Origin: Symsagittifera roscoffensis
Taxonomy: Eukaryota > Xenacoelomorpha > Acoela > Convolutidae
Reading direction: 5' to 3'
Length of the DNA: 64,000 nucleotides
Assembly (NCBI RefSeq): GCF_963678635.1
Contig: NC_087067.1
Span: 60,684,594-60,748,593, forward strand
Both the position numbers and the translations under genes were made by a program. The notes beneath the pieces are model-generated. The model ran no database searches, was not told where the DNA came from, and saw nothing but the letters and a program-made list of their open reading frames with translations. This document shows positions 15,544-27,789 of the stretch, one piece after another; within the stretch, counting starts at the first letter, position 1; the number at the start of each line of letters is the position of its first letter.

Positions 15544-16740
15544 TTTAAGTTCAAGTTAATTTACTTGACGCTCCCTACTCGACTTCTTCAATATCAAAAA
15601 AGTTTCTTAGATTTCTTGGTGATTATATTAGTGACTCAGCTAAAGTTGCACACAGTTTTATGATAATGGTATCTCCACCCATTTGTCTATTATAACAGTA
15701 TCACAAAAATTTCACAAGATATAGTCAATACACAAAACACAACTGATAATCGGATAAGAATATCCTACAGGTGACAGCGACCTTTCGTCAGTATCAACTT
15801 TACCGCCACACTCGTATGAAATCACTGCTTTGTTAAAACAAACAACCTTTTGTAAAAAAGCAGTGATGATTGATTCAGGAATAGAAAAATTAAACTTAGT
15901 CTTGAAGAAAAACACTTCCCTCAATCGGAACACTCCAAAAGAACGAAGCCCAGGACACTGTCTTCTCAAGTGAGTGTGTATTTGACTAATGCACTCACCG
16001 AGTTCTTCTTTTAGGTGTCTTGAGATTGCCAGAGCTGTCCTACTAAGTAGCTCAAGGCAACCTCTGATCCAAAAGTTTTTAAAGTCTATGAAAAAGCTCC
16101 CCCACACCTGGGACGCCCCAAGTGTACGAGAGCAGGGAACAACTTTTCTTCTCAAGTGAGTGTGTATTTGCTTAATACACTCACCGAGGTCTTCTTATAT
16201 GTGTTCCCGTATTGCCCGAGCTTTCCTATTGAGTAGCTCAATGCAACCTCACAACAAAAATAACAACCAAAAAAAAATTTTGGTTCGGGTACCTGACAGA
16301 CCCGATCTGGAATCCAAATTTGATCACAAAATTCCGGATCAAATGGTCTCCTTGTGATCCTAATATGTTGTTAGTTGACCTTCTTTTCCGACCCCAAATG
16401 GATATTTGAGTTGCTCAAATTGACCCAGAAGGTTTCCCTAAGTTTTCAATAAGGAGTGTTGCTAAGAGGTTTAAGTCACTCCGGAGGTTAACTTCGGAGG
16501 GTTGTTAAGACACTTAGCCTATTTCGAATGGTTACTTCGGAGGGTACCTTAGTCACCGACGTGACTTCGGAGAGTGCCCTTTAACTCACTATGGAGGGTC
16601 AAAAAGAGGCTTAATATGCTCCGGAGGGTTCTTTCAAAAGTTCATTTTCTTCCGCTAAACTTTTTTGAATATCTTCTATTCCTTTTGTTTAAACAGCTCC
16701 TGTTATTTGAATAATTCCCGTTCCTGTTGTAGGATGAATT
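15544..16740. other. Satellite-flanking non-coding DNA with a 104-bp direct duplication
   Basis: No convincing gene is seen. A 104-bp segment beginning TCTTCTCAAGTGAGTGTGTA is present twice as imperfect direct copies, at 15,961-16,064 and 16,147-16,250. From about 16,475 to 16,635 a motif close to CTTCGGAGGGT recurs five or six times at 30-50 bp spacing, like a degenerate minisatellite. The 147-codon open frame on the minus strand across 15,712-16,155 shows no recognisable domain and partly arises from the duplication. Confidence 0.6.
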
Positions 16741-17335
16741 TCAAGATCTATCATTTGAATAGTGTCTATTTCTAGAGTTTGAATCGGAACTGACATCAAA
16801 CAATTCTCTTCTGTTCGAGTTCGATCGTGAATAGATATTTCGATATTGATTATTTCGACTATTTGATCGACTATATCTATTTTGTGAGAAATTTCGTGTG
16901 TTTTTTACTTCTGGGGATCTACTTCTATAACTTGATTTATATAGCGATTGGTTTCTTGAATTGTTTGAAATATTTGCAAGTGGTTTTCCAGAGCTGTTTT
17001 TACTGTGTTTATTTTTGTTTGGTAGGTTTTGGTCTTTTTTCATGTACTGATAGAATGACTTATTCGGTTCTTTGTACTTTTGTGGTTTATTCTGATTATC
17101 TTGTTGCTTTTGTCTGCATTCGGCAATACTGTGTCCGTATCTTTGGCATTAATAACACCATTTTTTGAAAAATGGTTTACCTTTGAAATTTGGATTTTTC
17201 TCATATACGTTTAGAACTTCAGTGATCTTTTTCTTATAGATCTAAATCTGAATCCTGTATATTGTTTATATGTGTAGTATTTGTTTCAATTCTATTAACA
17301 TTTTGGACTTTGAGATTATCAATTCTATTAAGATA
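16741..17335 (-). pseudogene. Second, partial copy of retroelement gag C-terminal region
   Basis: Read on the minus strand, this stretch repeats the end of the gag at 18.0-19.1 kb: a region with an NRIET.T.HINNIQDSD-like motif, then a zinc knuckle (YGHSIAEC retained; one codon inside the knuckle is now a stop), then a basic Asn/Arg/Ser-rich tail. The tail is open as 100 residues at 16,741-17,043 with many SRS, RNR and NSR tripeptides, typical of a nucleic-acid-binding gag tail. Stops and frameshifts separate the blocks, so it is a pseudogene fragment. It lies downstream of the other gag in the same orientation, pointing to an internal duplication or two nested elements. Confidence 0.7.
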
Positions 17336-18012
17336 TTGTACTTTGAGACGTTGGTTTAAAATTTGGTGTTTTTGTGAAATAATCTGTATTTTTTTTGTTG
17401 TTTATTATATTGTTTATTGATAATTCTTCATCAAGAATTGTAATTTGACATATATCTAGTAGTTGTACTATATTATTGACTCTGTATGCTACTTCTTTCG
17501 TGAGTGAAGTCGTGGCTTTTGTTTCACAGTATCCTATGAGTCCTAGAGGTAATGTTATCTGGTATGGTGAATTAAATGTACGTGTAACGAAAAAATATCG
17601 GAGTTTGAGTTTTTCATGTATTTTATGGATGAAACTGTTATTTGAAAAAATTTGTGAATGGGTCTAAATTCAAGATCTGACATAAAGAGATGTTGTTTGT
17701 TTTGACTTTTATCATACTGGTGAATTTGTTTGTTTGAAAAGTTATAAACATTTCCTGATAGTGGCTTCAGGTATTTTCGTTCCTGATTGTAAATAGGAAA
17801 AAATTTTTGTGAAAAATGGTGGTTGTTGGTTTAGTTTTTGAAAGAATGTTAAGGCTGTGTTTTTCATTCTTGTATATTTCTCTTTTGTATGGATTTTTTA
17901 TTTAATATGTTTATTGTGCGAAAATAAATATTTATGAACATTATGCCAATAATATTGTGTTTTATATCTGTTATGTGAAATGTTTGTTTAAATGGTTTGT
18001 TCAAAATTTTGC
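17336..18012 (-). other. Degraded retroelement-derived DNA
   Basis: Between the two gag copies the minus strand translates only in short broken stretches that do not overlap either gag copy. They look like decayed retroelement sequence, but no domain can be named. The plus-strand open frame at 17,476-17,667 appears to be a shadow. Confidence 0.35.
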
Positions 18013-20215
18013 TTAGTTCCATTGTCCTAGTAGGAACGTATCGTCGATACCAGGGGGGTCTGAAGTTGTTTTCAGTTGTTTGTACTTGATTAATTTGTCT
18101 TTGATGCTTCGGTGTATTGCTTCTATATCTGTGTTGGGAATCGGGGTAACGGTTATTATTCCTATGTGGAGATTAGGAATAATTTCTTTGTTTATTGTTA
18201 TAGTTTGAGTTTCGGTTTTGTGAATTGTTTCATGATCTGTTTTGATGATTTTCATTGGATCTTTGATATTTTGGTCTTTTGTATGAGTTATATCTTGATC
18301 TGTTGTTTGCTTAATATTGATTTCGATTATTTGACTAGCTTCTATTTCTATTGTTGGAATAGTTTCTGTTTCTATTGTTTGAATGGGAACTGGTATCAGA
18401 CAAATCTCGTCTGTTCGAGTTTGATCGCGAATAGTTGTTTCTATTTCAATTGTTTTGACTGTTTGGTCGGCTGTATCTATTTTGTGAAAAATTTCGGGAA
18501 TTTTTTAGTTCTGGTGGTCTACCTCTATAACTAGAGTTATAAGATGATTGATTTTGTGAAAAATTTGAATTATTTGGAAGTGGTTTTCCAGAGCTGTTAT
18601 TATTATGTATATTTTTCTTTGGTAAGTTCTGGTCTTTTTTAAGTATTGATAAAATGATTTATTTGGTTTTTTGTACTTTGGTGGTTTATTTTGGTTATCT
18701 TGTTGTTTTTGACGACATTTAGCAATACTGTGTCCATATCTTTGGCAATAATTACAACATTTTTCGAAAGATGGTTACCTTAAAAATTTGGATTTTTCTC
18801 ATAGATGTTCAAAATTTCAGTGATTCTTTCGGATAGTTCTACATCTGAATCCTGTATGTTGTTAATATGTGTGGTACTTGTTTCGATTCTATTAACATAT
18901 TGTAGTTTGAGATTCTCTGTTTCTTCGAGTTCCATTGTGATTTCCCCTTGTTCTAGTTTATCAACTAGTTTCCCAAAATCTAAGTCTGGCTCTCGAATTG
19001 AAGAGGGCTGTGAAGCTCTCTTTTTAATTGCTTTTTTTCTTAGATGAGGTGTCAGAGTCATCACTAAAATTTCTGTCATTTTCTTGTTTTTATCATGAGT
19101 GTTAAGTGAATATGTTTTGGAACTAGTGTTTCTATTCTATTTGCAAATTGTTTAATTGTTTCGTTTGGTAGTCTACGAATTTAATTACATAAAACTCTTT
19201 GATGTTGTTTGTTTCTTTCAGAATCAAACATTTTTGAATTTTCTTGTGTGAATCTTTTCATATCTGATGTATTACTTATGGGTAAAACTGAAAACCATTT
19301 TTGAATTCCGCCATCAAGTGTTGTTTGGATTAACGCTGTGCGTCTATGTATCCAATTTTGGTGAAGTGGTTTATTGATTGGTTCAGGTACTATGTTTAAA
19401 ATTAAATTAGCTGTAACTGCATTTAAACAATCTTCTACAGAATATTCAGGGTCTGTGACTGTGAATACCATTAGTGGTTTGCTTGATGTTTTTGATGATC
19501 CACCCATTAGGTTTGGATTCATTGTCATTTGTATTGATTCTACGGCATTTGGTATTTGTGAAAAGTTTGTAGGTTGGCTTTTTGTTATTTCATGTTGTTG
19601 CAAATAATATTGTAACGGTATTTCAATTTGCATTTGTGTTGGATGGTAAGAATGCATATTGACAGGGTTTTGTGATTGTACTGGCTGATAGGTTTGTGTA
19701 CTGGTTTGGTTTTGCGTGTGCAATGGTTGATAAGTTTGTGTGTCAGCTGAGTTTTGTGTGTAAAATTTTATGTTTTGGTATGCTTGGTTTTTTCGAGGGT
19801 TTTGTGCATGATATTCTTGAGTATATGGTGCAAAAAGGTCTGGTTAGTAGTAATCGTCATCATCTGATGGTAAATAGTTTGATGTGTAATAGGGTGTTTG
19901 TTGTTTATTTCTATTTTGTCGGAAAAATGGGTAGTTTTTACTCTGATCCTGTGAGGGATGTGGATATTCGTGGAAATTTATTGAGTTTGTTGATGTTGTT
20001 GGAAAATTCGGTTTTTGTAAAAATAAATGATTTTGCGTATTCTTTTGGGGAGTATGAATTGTTTGTGACGGGTTGACATAATTATAATTAAGTTCTGCAA
20101 AATTTTTTCTGGTGAATGTTTTTCTTGTTTTTAATGGTTTCGTCATTGGTCTATATGTCTGATAACCTATATGTGAATATTTTGGGGCAACCGAGGGTTT
20201 AACCGTAGACTGCAA
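18013..20215 (-). pseudogene. Ty3/Gypsy-like gag, C-terminal half with CCHC zinc knuckle
   Basis: Reading from 20,215 downwards, blocks of one gag-like polyprotein follow in order. The first is a Pro/Thr/Tyr-rich linker (KPSVAPKYSH..YQTYRP), open for 123 codons and rich in Asn and Gln. Next is a 180-codon block (19,723-19,181) with the capsid-like stretch VEDCLNAVTANLIL and WIHRRTALIQTTLDGGIQKW, then a 99-codon block (19,079-18,780). A CCHC knuckle (CNYCQRYGHSIAKC, about 18,718-18,765) follows, then a Thr/Ile/Lys-rich tail to 18,013. Several frameshifts separate the blocks. The spacing C-x2-C-x4-H-x4-C is that of retroviral nucleocapsid. Gag would coat element RNA in cytoplasmic particles. 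Confidence 0.8.
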
Positions 20216-21645
20216 TTTTACTTGTGGTAATTTTGGGTTATCGGGTTTTGGCGTTGTTAGTTTTGGATGTATTGGTGAAATATTTTGTTAAGTAGTTGTT
20301 ACTATTGTTTCAACTATTTATTCATTTATAAAATGTGATGGTGTTTGAATATCTTGTTGTGTAAAATTTCTTGTTCCATTCAAATTTTCCTGTTGTACAA
20401 TAGTTGAATTTCAACTGTTATTTTGTCTTCGATCGGGTAAAAATAAATTATAGTTTAAAGGTGTTGCATCTAATGTAAGTGGAAATAAGTTTACATAATT
20501 TTGATGAATAGATACTGTATTGCTTGCTTGACTTTTGGGCTGTTCAAACATAAGGGATGAGACCAATCGGAGTCCCAAATAAAATCTGATTGTTCTGCAA
20601 TGACAGTTTCGTCATCGGTACTTCGAGGTCTAAATTTTTTTCTTGCTTGTGCAATTAAGTCAATATTATGTGTAAAATAATCAATAATAAACCATGCTAA
20701 AATTTTTTGTAGGTAATATTAACATCTTGTGAAATTTCATTGCTTGAAAATATTTCACAGATTGTATTTAAAAAAGCTGAGAATGCGGCATTTCCTTTTC
20801 TTACATTTGTGTGTGTTGATGTTTGAACTGTTGATGTACTTTGGGTTTCTGTCTTTTCTAATATGGATAGATAACTATAGTTTATTGCAAAAACGTCAAT
20901 AGTAAATATTGAATTTGCACTCTGTGAATTTTGATGGTGAATGTTTTTAATGTATTCTGTGAGTACTTTTGAAAATTCTATGTCTATGTCATCTGTTTCG
21001 ATAACATTTTTACCATGAAATTTACTTGGTGTATTGATTTCTATGGTTTAAATTCCATATTGCTGTGTTAGGTTGCATATTCCTTTTAAATGATGATCAA
21101 CAATTTGTCTTCTGATTTTTATTTCTGGGAATGCTGCAATACATGGGCTAATTCTTCGTTCGAATAAATTTGCGATTAGATTATTACAATATTGAACTTT
21201 TCCTCTATCCTCAGTTAGTGAATTGATGAGAAATGGAAAAACTGAGGTTTCGTCTGGATTTTCGTCACTTTGACTTTTGCTCATTTGTTTGTTTTATGAC
21301 TGTCAGTGCGTAATGTTCAATATGTCTGATTGGTTGATTCCAATTGTATAGACGTACTGGTTTGGTTTTGTATACCTTTTTAATCTCCTTTTTCCTTGTA
21401 TAGATGAATGTGATGTGGTTTATGAGTAAGAAAAAAATTATTGATCATTAACTGGGCAGTTTTTATATACTGAGTCTTTTAGTTTATGAAATCAATCTAG
21501 ATTACTGGTTGCTGATTCGGAAACTGCGTTTCTTTGCTTTGAAAAATTTTTTCGCGTGATTTGTCTTTGTTTGCTTAAAAGTTTTCTTTTTATTGTCTGT
21601 CTTTTTGTTCGAATGTATCCTATTGTTTGTTTGTGCGGAGCGATT
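20216..21645 (-). pseudogene. Same gag-like polyprotein, N-terminal half
   Basis: This is the minus-strand continuation upstream of the C-terminal half. At 21,645-21,492 there is a basic segment with TIGYIRTKRQ and repeated KRK/QRQITRK motifs. At 21,284-21,048 there is a 78-codon block (FPFLINSLTEDRG, LFERRISPC). A further block near 20,700-20,450 contains SDWSHPL. All three have counterparts in the same order at 28,307-29,630 on the plus strand and at 52,190-53,242 on the minus strand. Stops and frameshifts lie between them. The upstream end is fused directly to a reverse-transcriptase fragment at about 21,645, so the gene is not in its original context. Confidence 0.75.
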
Positions 21646-22833
21646 GCAATATCGTATTTTTCGTTATTATAGCTGTACTTTCTCTCATGAGAGCAGAGAG
21701 TCATAGCTCGGCTTGCGTGAATACTCGTGAATTTGCTGATATAATATTCATTTTATTTGTTCCACTATGTGATGGCAATAATGCTGTGCCGATGCCAAAA
21801 TTTGAAGCATCGCACATTGCATAGAATGGTTGGTTTGGATCTGGAATTGTGTTGGAAATTTGTTCTGTACAAAGTTTTTTAATTTCTTCAAATCGTGTTT
21901 GATGTTTAGTGGTCCATTCAAAACCATTTTGTTGTCTAAGGATGTTATAGAAAGTTCTTAAGTATAATTGCATTTTGTAAACATATTTACTTAAGAAACT
22001 CAACATTCCAAGGAATTCTTGGATTTTTTTTATTTGTAGGTGGTTGAAGTTTGTGATTTTAATGGAGTGATAGTGTTTCGTTGAATAATATGTCCTAGAA
22101 ATTTAACGCGTGTTTTAACGCAGAAGAAATGTGGTTTATCTGGGGCTGCTTTCAGATTTTCGTTCTGAAGTAATTTATGATATTGTTCCAAAACTGTAAA
22201 CATTTCGTTTAGTTTGTGATTGCATGAAAACATCATCTAAATATGTGATTGCATTTTTCTCAAGTATTAGTGGTCTAAAAATTTAACTCATGAAAGCTGA
22301 AAAAGCTGCTGGTCCTTTGGATGTTCCATAGAATAATTGATTAAATTCGTATTGTTGATTTTCAATAACAAATTTGTTAATCGTCGTGACTGTTCATCTA
22401 GTGGCATTTGATTGTAAGCACTATTCATATCTGCGGTTGTGAAGTACTTACCATTTATCTTTGTTAAGATAACTTGTATTGGTTCAATGGGCCAATTACA
22501 TTTTGATTCATCAATTAGTGAAATGAGATATCTAGCGTCTAGAACTATTTTTAATGATTCAGCTTTTGCTAGAATGATAACGGGGCTGATGAAGGTGTTA
22601 ACTTTTGGTTGTTCTTCCTTATTTACTGGTGATATAAATTCGTATTGTTCTAAAATATTAAGTAATCTGTTTACTCTATCGTGTAAGTGAATCGGTACTT
22701 CACTTGCTCTTTGTTTTTTGAAAACTGCGTCAGGTTTTAATGGAAGATGTAGTGATGAACTAATTTTTCCAACGTCAAAATTTGATGTTGCATAAACCGT
22801 TGGGAATTTTATTAGATGTTTAGCTAATTTTTC
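21645..22833 (-). pseudogene. Ty3/Gypsy-like reverse transcriptase-RNase H fragment
   Basis: Minus-strand translation gives the core of a retroelement polymerase in several frames. The N-terminal part of the RT palm includes an LDARYLISLIDES stretch near 22,500. The catalytic YLDD lies at 22,232-22,243. These are followed by HFFCVKTRVKFLGHIIQ and by FLSKYVYKMQLYLRTFYNIL. The RNase H start has the first-Asp motif MCDASNFGIGTALL and SRVFTQAEL at 22,006-21,701. The order RT then RNase H with KFLGHII is typical of Ty3/Gypsy elements. At least four frameshifts or stops break it. It is cut on both sides: 22,833 abuts Polinton B DNA and 21,645 abuts gag. Confidence 0.88.
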
Positions 22834-22867
22834 AAATTATTAAATTACAATTTGTTAAAAAACATCG

Positions 22868-23305
22868 AGTCCATCTTCCGTATGCAAATGCTTTTCTTTC
22901 TGCACAGTGAAGAGTTTTTGCATGACGAAATGGGTAGTTGCCAGACCTCCAATCATATCTTCATCTTTGAATATCAAAACTGAACTTAAGGGCAAGCGTA
23001 GTCATCCATTAATAATCTTTGTTTCCAAAAATTTTGACAGAATCTTAACATTTTTCATAACCTTTTGCAAAAATTTCCATTTCTGTTTCTTCTAGATTTT
23101 AAAACACTTTTTCAAGTTATTTTTTGTAACCACTGCTCCAATTGATTCCATGAAGATGCTGTGTACACCAAAAAGATTGGGAAGTTGGTTTAAATTTTTT
23201 AGGAGGAAGAAAGGAATATCCTACAGTTTGTCCATCCTTATAAACTCCTAATTCTTTCACTATTTTGTTTTCAATACGTTCAAAATCCAAAACAACTAGA
23301 CTCAT
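22868..23305 (-). pseudogene. Broken DEDD-exonuclease-like gene of Polinton B
   Basis: The N-terminal 63 codons from an ATG at 23,305 are open and match the A gene at 40,619-40,143, including VVLD, VKELGVY, TVGYSFLPPKKFK and HLHGINW. A TAA at 23,117 ends that frame. Further matches in shifted frames (PFRHA, LHCAERKAFAYG) continue to about 22,868. The Asp-x-Glu pair of A is Asp-Phe-Glu here, but the next residue is Arg instead of Cys. Confidence 0.8.
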
Positions 23306-23353
23306 TCTGATAACTGTTTTCTCTGGAGTTTTTTTGGTTAAAATGATTAACAA

Positions 23354-23729
23354 TCAAACAATGCATATACAGATGAAGCAAAAATTGTAACATATAAGCA
23401 GAAAAATAATCCAATCACGTGACCAATAAAGCATAAACTGGGGACTAATTGCATCATAACAATACCTAGGTCCTTTTTTCGTAGCAGATTTCACAAATCC
23501 AGCAGAGTCATTTAGAATTGCATGTAGTCTAAAAATTTTAGACTTTGCAAAAAAGTAATCCATACAGGAATTTTCGTATCCAATTAGTCCTCCAAAAGGA
23601 AATTTTTTGGTGGATTTCTTTTGAACTTATGTCCGGGTCCAAAACAATACACGTACAAAGAAATAAATTTTTTGTTTCAGCATTTGATGAGAAATTAAAA
23701 ATCTCAAAATTTCTTAGAAATTCATTCAA
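23354..23729 (-). pseudogene. Broken membrane-protein gene of Polinton B
   Basis: Two overlapping frames (23,729-23,538 and 23,563-23,354) together match the A gene at 41,063-40,659. They share the LCTCIVLDP motif, a region ending in YFFAKSKIFRLHAIL, and a terminal hydrophobic stretch. A frameshift near 23,560 separates them. The conserved GPGYCY motif of A is GPRYCY here. Confidence 0.75.
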
Positions 23730-23799
23730 TTTCTGTACGTTCTTTTTCTACAGTGTATTCGTCAAAAATGATGCAAGATTTTTTGAATGTCTCTACATA

Positions 23800-24148
23800 A
23801 CCCAGTAATGAAGGAAGCATATTGAGTAATTTATCATATTCTCCTTTTTGTACTTAAAAAGATTGATAACTTTTCTATTGATTTCCATTCCTACGATATT
23901 CTACAACTTCTATTTTTTGGTATCGGCTCTGTATCCTATGTGATTTTTTCTTCTACCATTATGCAGAATCCACTCAAAATGAGAAATTTGTGAGTCTACA
24001 ACCGAATTCTGCAAGTTTGGTAATTTTTGTGACTCTATAATTGTTAGTGAAGTTTTTTGGGACATTTCTTTAAGAACAATATGAAAAAGTCTCAATTTAT
24101 TGTGAAGTTTAAAGATTAATTTTTTAAAAAACCAATATTCCAACTCAT
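23800..24148 (-). pseudogene. Broken copy of the A 41.1-41.5 kb small gene
   Basis: An ATG at 24,148 is followed after a frameshift by LFHIVLKEMSQKTSLTIIESQKLP and HFEWILHNGRRK, which align with the A protein at 41,468-41,112. The reading frame is broken by indels. No independent function can be assigned. Confidence 0.7.
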
Positions 24149-24380
24149 ACTGTTCAACACCAGTACTAAATGAAAAATGATTTTGAGGATAAAAACTTAA
24201 ATCACAAGAGAAAAAAAAACAAAAATAACACAATTTATTGTACATTACAGTTCTCAACAAACATAAAGTCTCCCAAAACTCGGGATAGTTCTTTGAATTC
24301 GTACAAAGTATAGTTGAAGTAGGCAACTTGTTTCATTGCTTCAATCTTTTTTGCGGTGAACAGTCGAATCTGAACGTTAC

Positions 24381-26424
24381 TCGACTTCCGAATCGTCACT
24401 CGGATCCTCATCATTTCACTCGTATGAATCGAGTAAAATTAGCACACATGCGAGTGAATAAAAACTTCAAAAAAAAAGATCCTGTTTGTCAAAGGATTAT
24501 CAGTTTTCTCGGCTCATGAAAAATGTTTAATATAAACAGAAGCTCAAAATTGATTTAACTGAATGAGTTGAGTTTTTAGGTCTAACTCATAGAGTAATTT
24601 CGGATAGGGTACACCGTCTGTTCGTCACGCTATCTTTTTTTCGGCCGGATAGATTAGTGCAACTTCTTAGTCTAATACCAATCCTAATCTTACTCCTATA
24701 TCTACTAGTCACAGGGTGTTTAACTAAACTCTGCTAGGCTCAATAGATCTAGAGTATACTGGCTTATTGCGATTGCTAAAGCTGTCTTGGAGAGGTAACT
24801 AATTTCTAGTTAAATTCAAATCTCTCTGGTGCTGAAATTATTTTGAGCACTTACAAATAAGTGGGTTGTTAGTTAGATGGATCATGATTGGTTAATATTA
24901 AACACTTTATAGTGATAAAATATCTATTTCATAACCAATAAAAAAATGTAGTTTAGATCTGGTTCCACCCATCCGGTGTTTACAGAATTTTTAACTTTTA
25001 TCTTCTTCTGTAATTGGAGGATGGATGATGATCGTTTGTATTTGGCGAACATCGATTTCTTGTTCTTCTATTCCATAACAATGCTCCAGGAAGCTGGAGT
25101 CATGGATATGACGATGTTAGCTGTCATTGGACAAAGACTGTGACCGCCAACGAAATCAATCTGATTTCCAAATGGTTTGCTATGATTGGTTGTTCTGCTT
25201 GGTAGAGAACTAGCTGTGTTTCATTCTCGTCTGGGAATGGCGTGAAAATCGTGTTTAGAGGGAATAGTTTGTAACTCGGATCTGTTCGTATACTTGAACA
25301 TCGAGGTGGTCATTGGTCTGGTTCAATGAAGTCCTTTTCTGCGAATTCAAGTCGTACTCTAAATCCTTTTGAGTCGTGATTGTGAGCGGCATGTCGGTTG
25401 TGTTTTGCCATTCTGTAGGTCGAGTGTTATGAGGTCGTCTAGTCTTTGGATGTTCGTCTTTGTAGTTGTGTATGATCTATATACTGCATATTATGATTTA
25501 CATTTTATAAAAATTTGTTATTTTGGTTTTTTAGTTATGATTTTGGTTAATTGTTGTCGCAAAAGCGTTTTAGTATTAGTTCAATTATTTTAAAGAGTTA
25601 CTCAACCTTGAGCAACTCTTGTTAAAAAAAAGTTTGGTCACAAAGCGTGGATGTAGCACGGTGGGTTAGGCCGGCTATAGAGCGTATTCAGGACGTCCTC
25701 TCTAGTGGGCTAGGCCAGGAGTGGGAGTATGCTTTCATGCTGTTTCTTTGAGAGGTCCTGCTTTGTGTTAACGTTTTATGTTGTAATTTTTTTCTGGTTT
25801 TTCTTATGTTACTTTGGTTGTGTCCTTTTTTCAAAAATCAAATTGTTTGTGGGTTTGGGTTTGTCTTGCGACTTTTTGGTGTTTTAATATTTCTTTCTTA
25901 GACTTGGTAATAGTCTTCAAAAGAATAAATTATCCAGTTTTAAGCTGGTTTAATCCGGTTTGGGTACCGTAGGTTTTCTTTTCTAAGTCACGCTGTTATT
26001 TTGTGGTTTATGGTGTTTAGTAAACTGCGTTGGTTAGTTTAGGTTATTATATATTTCCTTTCCAACCGGGTTAAAGAAAAGTTGGAAACTTGTTATCGCT
26101 TGTTTGAGTTGTTGTTATTGAAAACTGAAAATTGAATGCAATATTTCAAACAATTCTTCGTGGGCGAGCTGGCGATTTTGGACAGAATTATTGTGCGAGT
26201 AAACGAAAAGATATAAAAGGTTTGTACTGCTTTCTTCTCTGTTATAAGTTTACTACTTTAGAAATTGAATTTTACTGCTTTTTGGGAGTTTGAAGTTATG
26301 AAATTTCATCGTATATTTTTTTACTACATAAGTGGAAATAATTTGTAGATTAATTTACTACTTTGATTATGAAATTTACTGCATCATTTAGTGCTGAAGG
26401 TTTATTAGAGATTATTAAAAAGCA
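24381..26424. other. Intergenic AT-rich DNA, no gene supported
   Basis: No conserved coding signal is found on either strand. One structural element stands out at 25,593-25,620, a hairpin with 13-nt arms, one mismatch and a CC loop (AAGAGTTACTCAA / TTGAGCAACTCTT), followed by an A-run. A moderately GC-richer patch at 25,640-25,760 has a weak tRNA A-box-like string but no B box. The small plus-strand open frames at 25,369-25,593 and 26,363-26,572 are low-complexity, and the second continues into repeat X. Confidence 0.5.
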
Positions 26425-27789
26425 CAAGCAAGTGTTTTTTTTGGGTTTTGTAATGGTTTTTTTTACTGTTTTTTTGGGGGTTTTGTTATGCTATGTTGAT
26501 CATGAATGTATAAAAAAACAGGCGTTTTTTCTCAGCCACCAAAATTTCCAAGAAAATGTTCTTTATCTATAAACAAAAAATTAAGTTTTTGGTATTTAAT
26601 TCTTCTCGAAAATTTTAACATTATCTAACCTGACTAATATCACCCAATGCAGTTTAATTCTGTGCTAACTGCAAGTCACACTCTGGGTTTTCTAATTAAA
26701 AAAAATTTTTGTTTATTTGTTTCAGTTGAATCACAAAATTCAAAAATTAATTTTTTGGATTTTTAAGAGCAAAATGTGTATCATACAATTTCATAGAATG
26801 CAAAAATGCTTAGCATAAAATTTCATCGTACAAAGAATTGCTTTCGCTATTTTCATAAAACTATTCGTTAAAACGTATGGCAAAATATTGTTAATTTGTT
26901 TCAGAAACTGGCAAAAAATGCTTAATTTGTTTTTTCACATAATTTTTTCAGTCCATGAAATTGTATGAAACTGTTTGATAAGCATTTTTTTAGTATGAAA
27001 CTTTATGATAAGGCTATTGACCAATACTGAAAATTTGGCTTGAACTTTAGTGCCTTAAACGAAAGTACCAAAGAATCCTTAAATTTTTTTGCACTAAAAT
27101 CACAGGATAGATCGATTTAAAATCCATTTCAGTTCCTGATCTGGTTATGGTTAATCGATTATTAACTGAATTCGATACCAATCTCATCAAATTTTTTTCT
27201 ATCAATTTTTGGGGCTGCAAAAAGATCACTTTTGTTTTGTAGCCTTACGCACTTTTCATCTTTGTAGCTTTGTGCAGTCACTTACGGAGAATCGCTTGCC
27301 TCAAATCATCAGTTATAGGAGTATTAATTTAAAGTTCTGCTATCTAAAGGTTCCCGCAGTATTGAAATGAAATATCAGTAACATTTTTTGAAAATCATTT
27401 TTGCGATTCTTATCATTTGTGTGCAAATACAAATTGTGAACCAATAATTTTGCTTCAAAACTTTTGTATTTACTTATTCTTAGATGTTTTTTTCCAGGTG
27501 AAACAACAGTCTAAAAGCTTTTTAAAGAAAAAATACTTAATGTTTTTTCTTAAATACACATAGCAATTCAAACAAACAAACTCAACTTGAGCGTAAGCAA
27601 ATAAAAAGTAATTCCTCAGAAAAATTTTTGACAATCTAAATAAGTTTTAGTTCCAAATTTTGATGAATTTATTTCGACTTAATTTGGTCCTAGTCCATGT
27701 TTAATAGTGCAGGCGACTAAATATAGTTGCAGGTTTGAGAAACTTCTTGGCCATCAGCTAGCATATTATTGGTGGAACAGGTTCAAATT
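26425..27789. repeat. Dispersed repeat X, copy 1
   Basis: This sequence recurs in direct orientation at 53,845-54,995. Shared landmarks are AGCACAAGCAAGTG, CTCAGCCACCAAAA, ATCACCCAATGCAGTTTAATT..TCACACTCTGGG, CAGTCACTTACGGAGAATCGC and TGGTGGAACAGGTTCAAA. Copy 1 has about 225 bp (roughly 26,995-27,220) that copy 2 lacks. No coding frame is conserved between the copies. In both places X lies beside the start of the retroelement leader. Confidence 0.85.

Larger units (their letters stand above)
22834..24380 (-). mobile_element. Polinton B, piece 3 (counterpart of A 40,130-41,650)
   Basis: This stretch matches Polinton A from just left of its exonuclease-like gene to the start of its 41.6-kb gene, in the same orientation, with scattered indels. 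It begins where Polinton B piece 2 (50,577-50,930) leaves off relative to A. The left junction is with the RT fragment at about 22,834. The right edge fades near 24,380, after an extra stretch of about 45 bp. All gene copies inside it are broken. Confidence 0.85.

Noticed and set aside
15712-16155. 147-codon ORF beside the satellite
   Set aside because: No domain, no homologue in the window, and part of it lies in a duplicated non-coding segment.
25640-25760. tRNA or tRNA-derived SINE (TAGCACGGTGGG string)
   Set aside because: Only an A-box-like string; there is no GGTTCGANNCC B box at the right distance and no cloverleaf.
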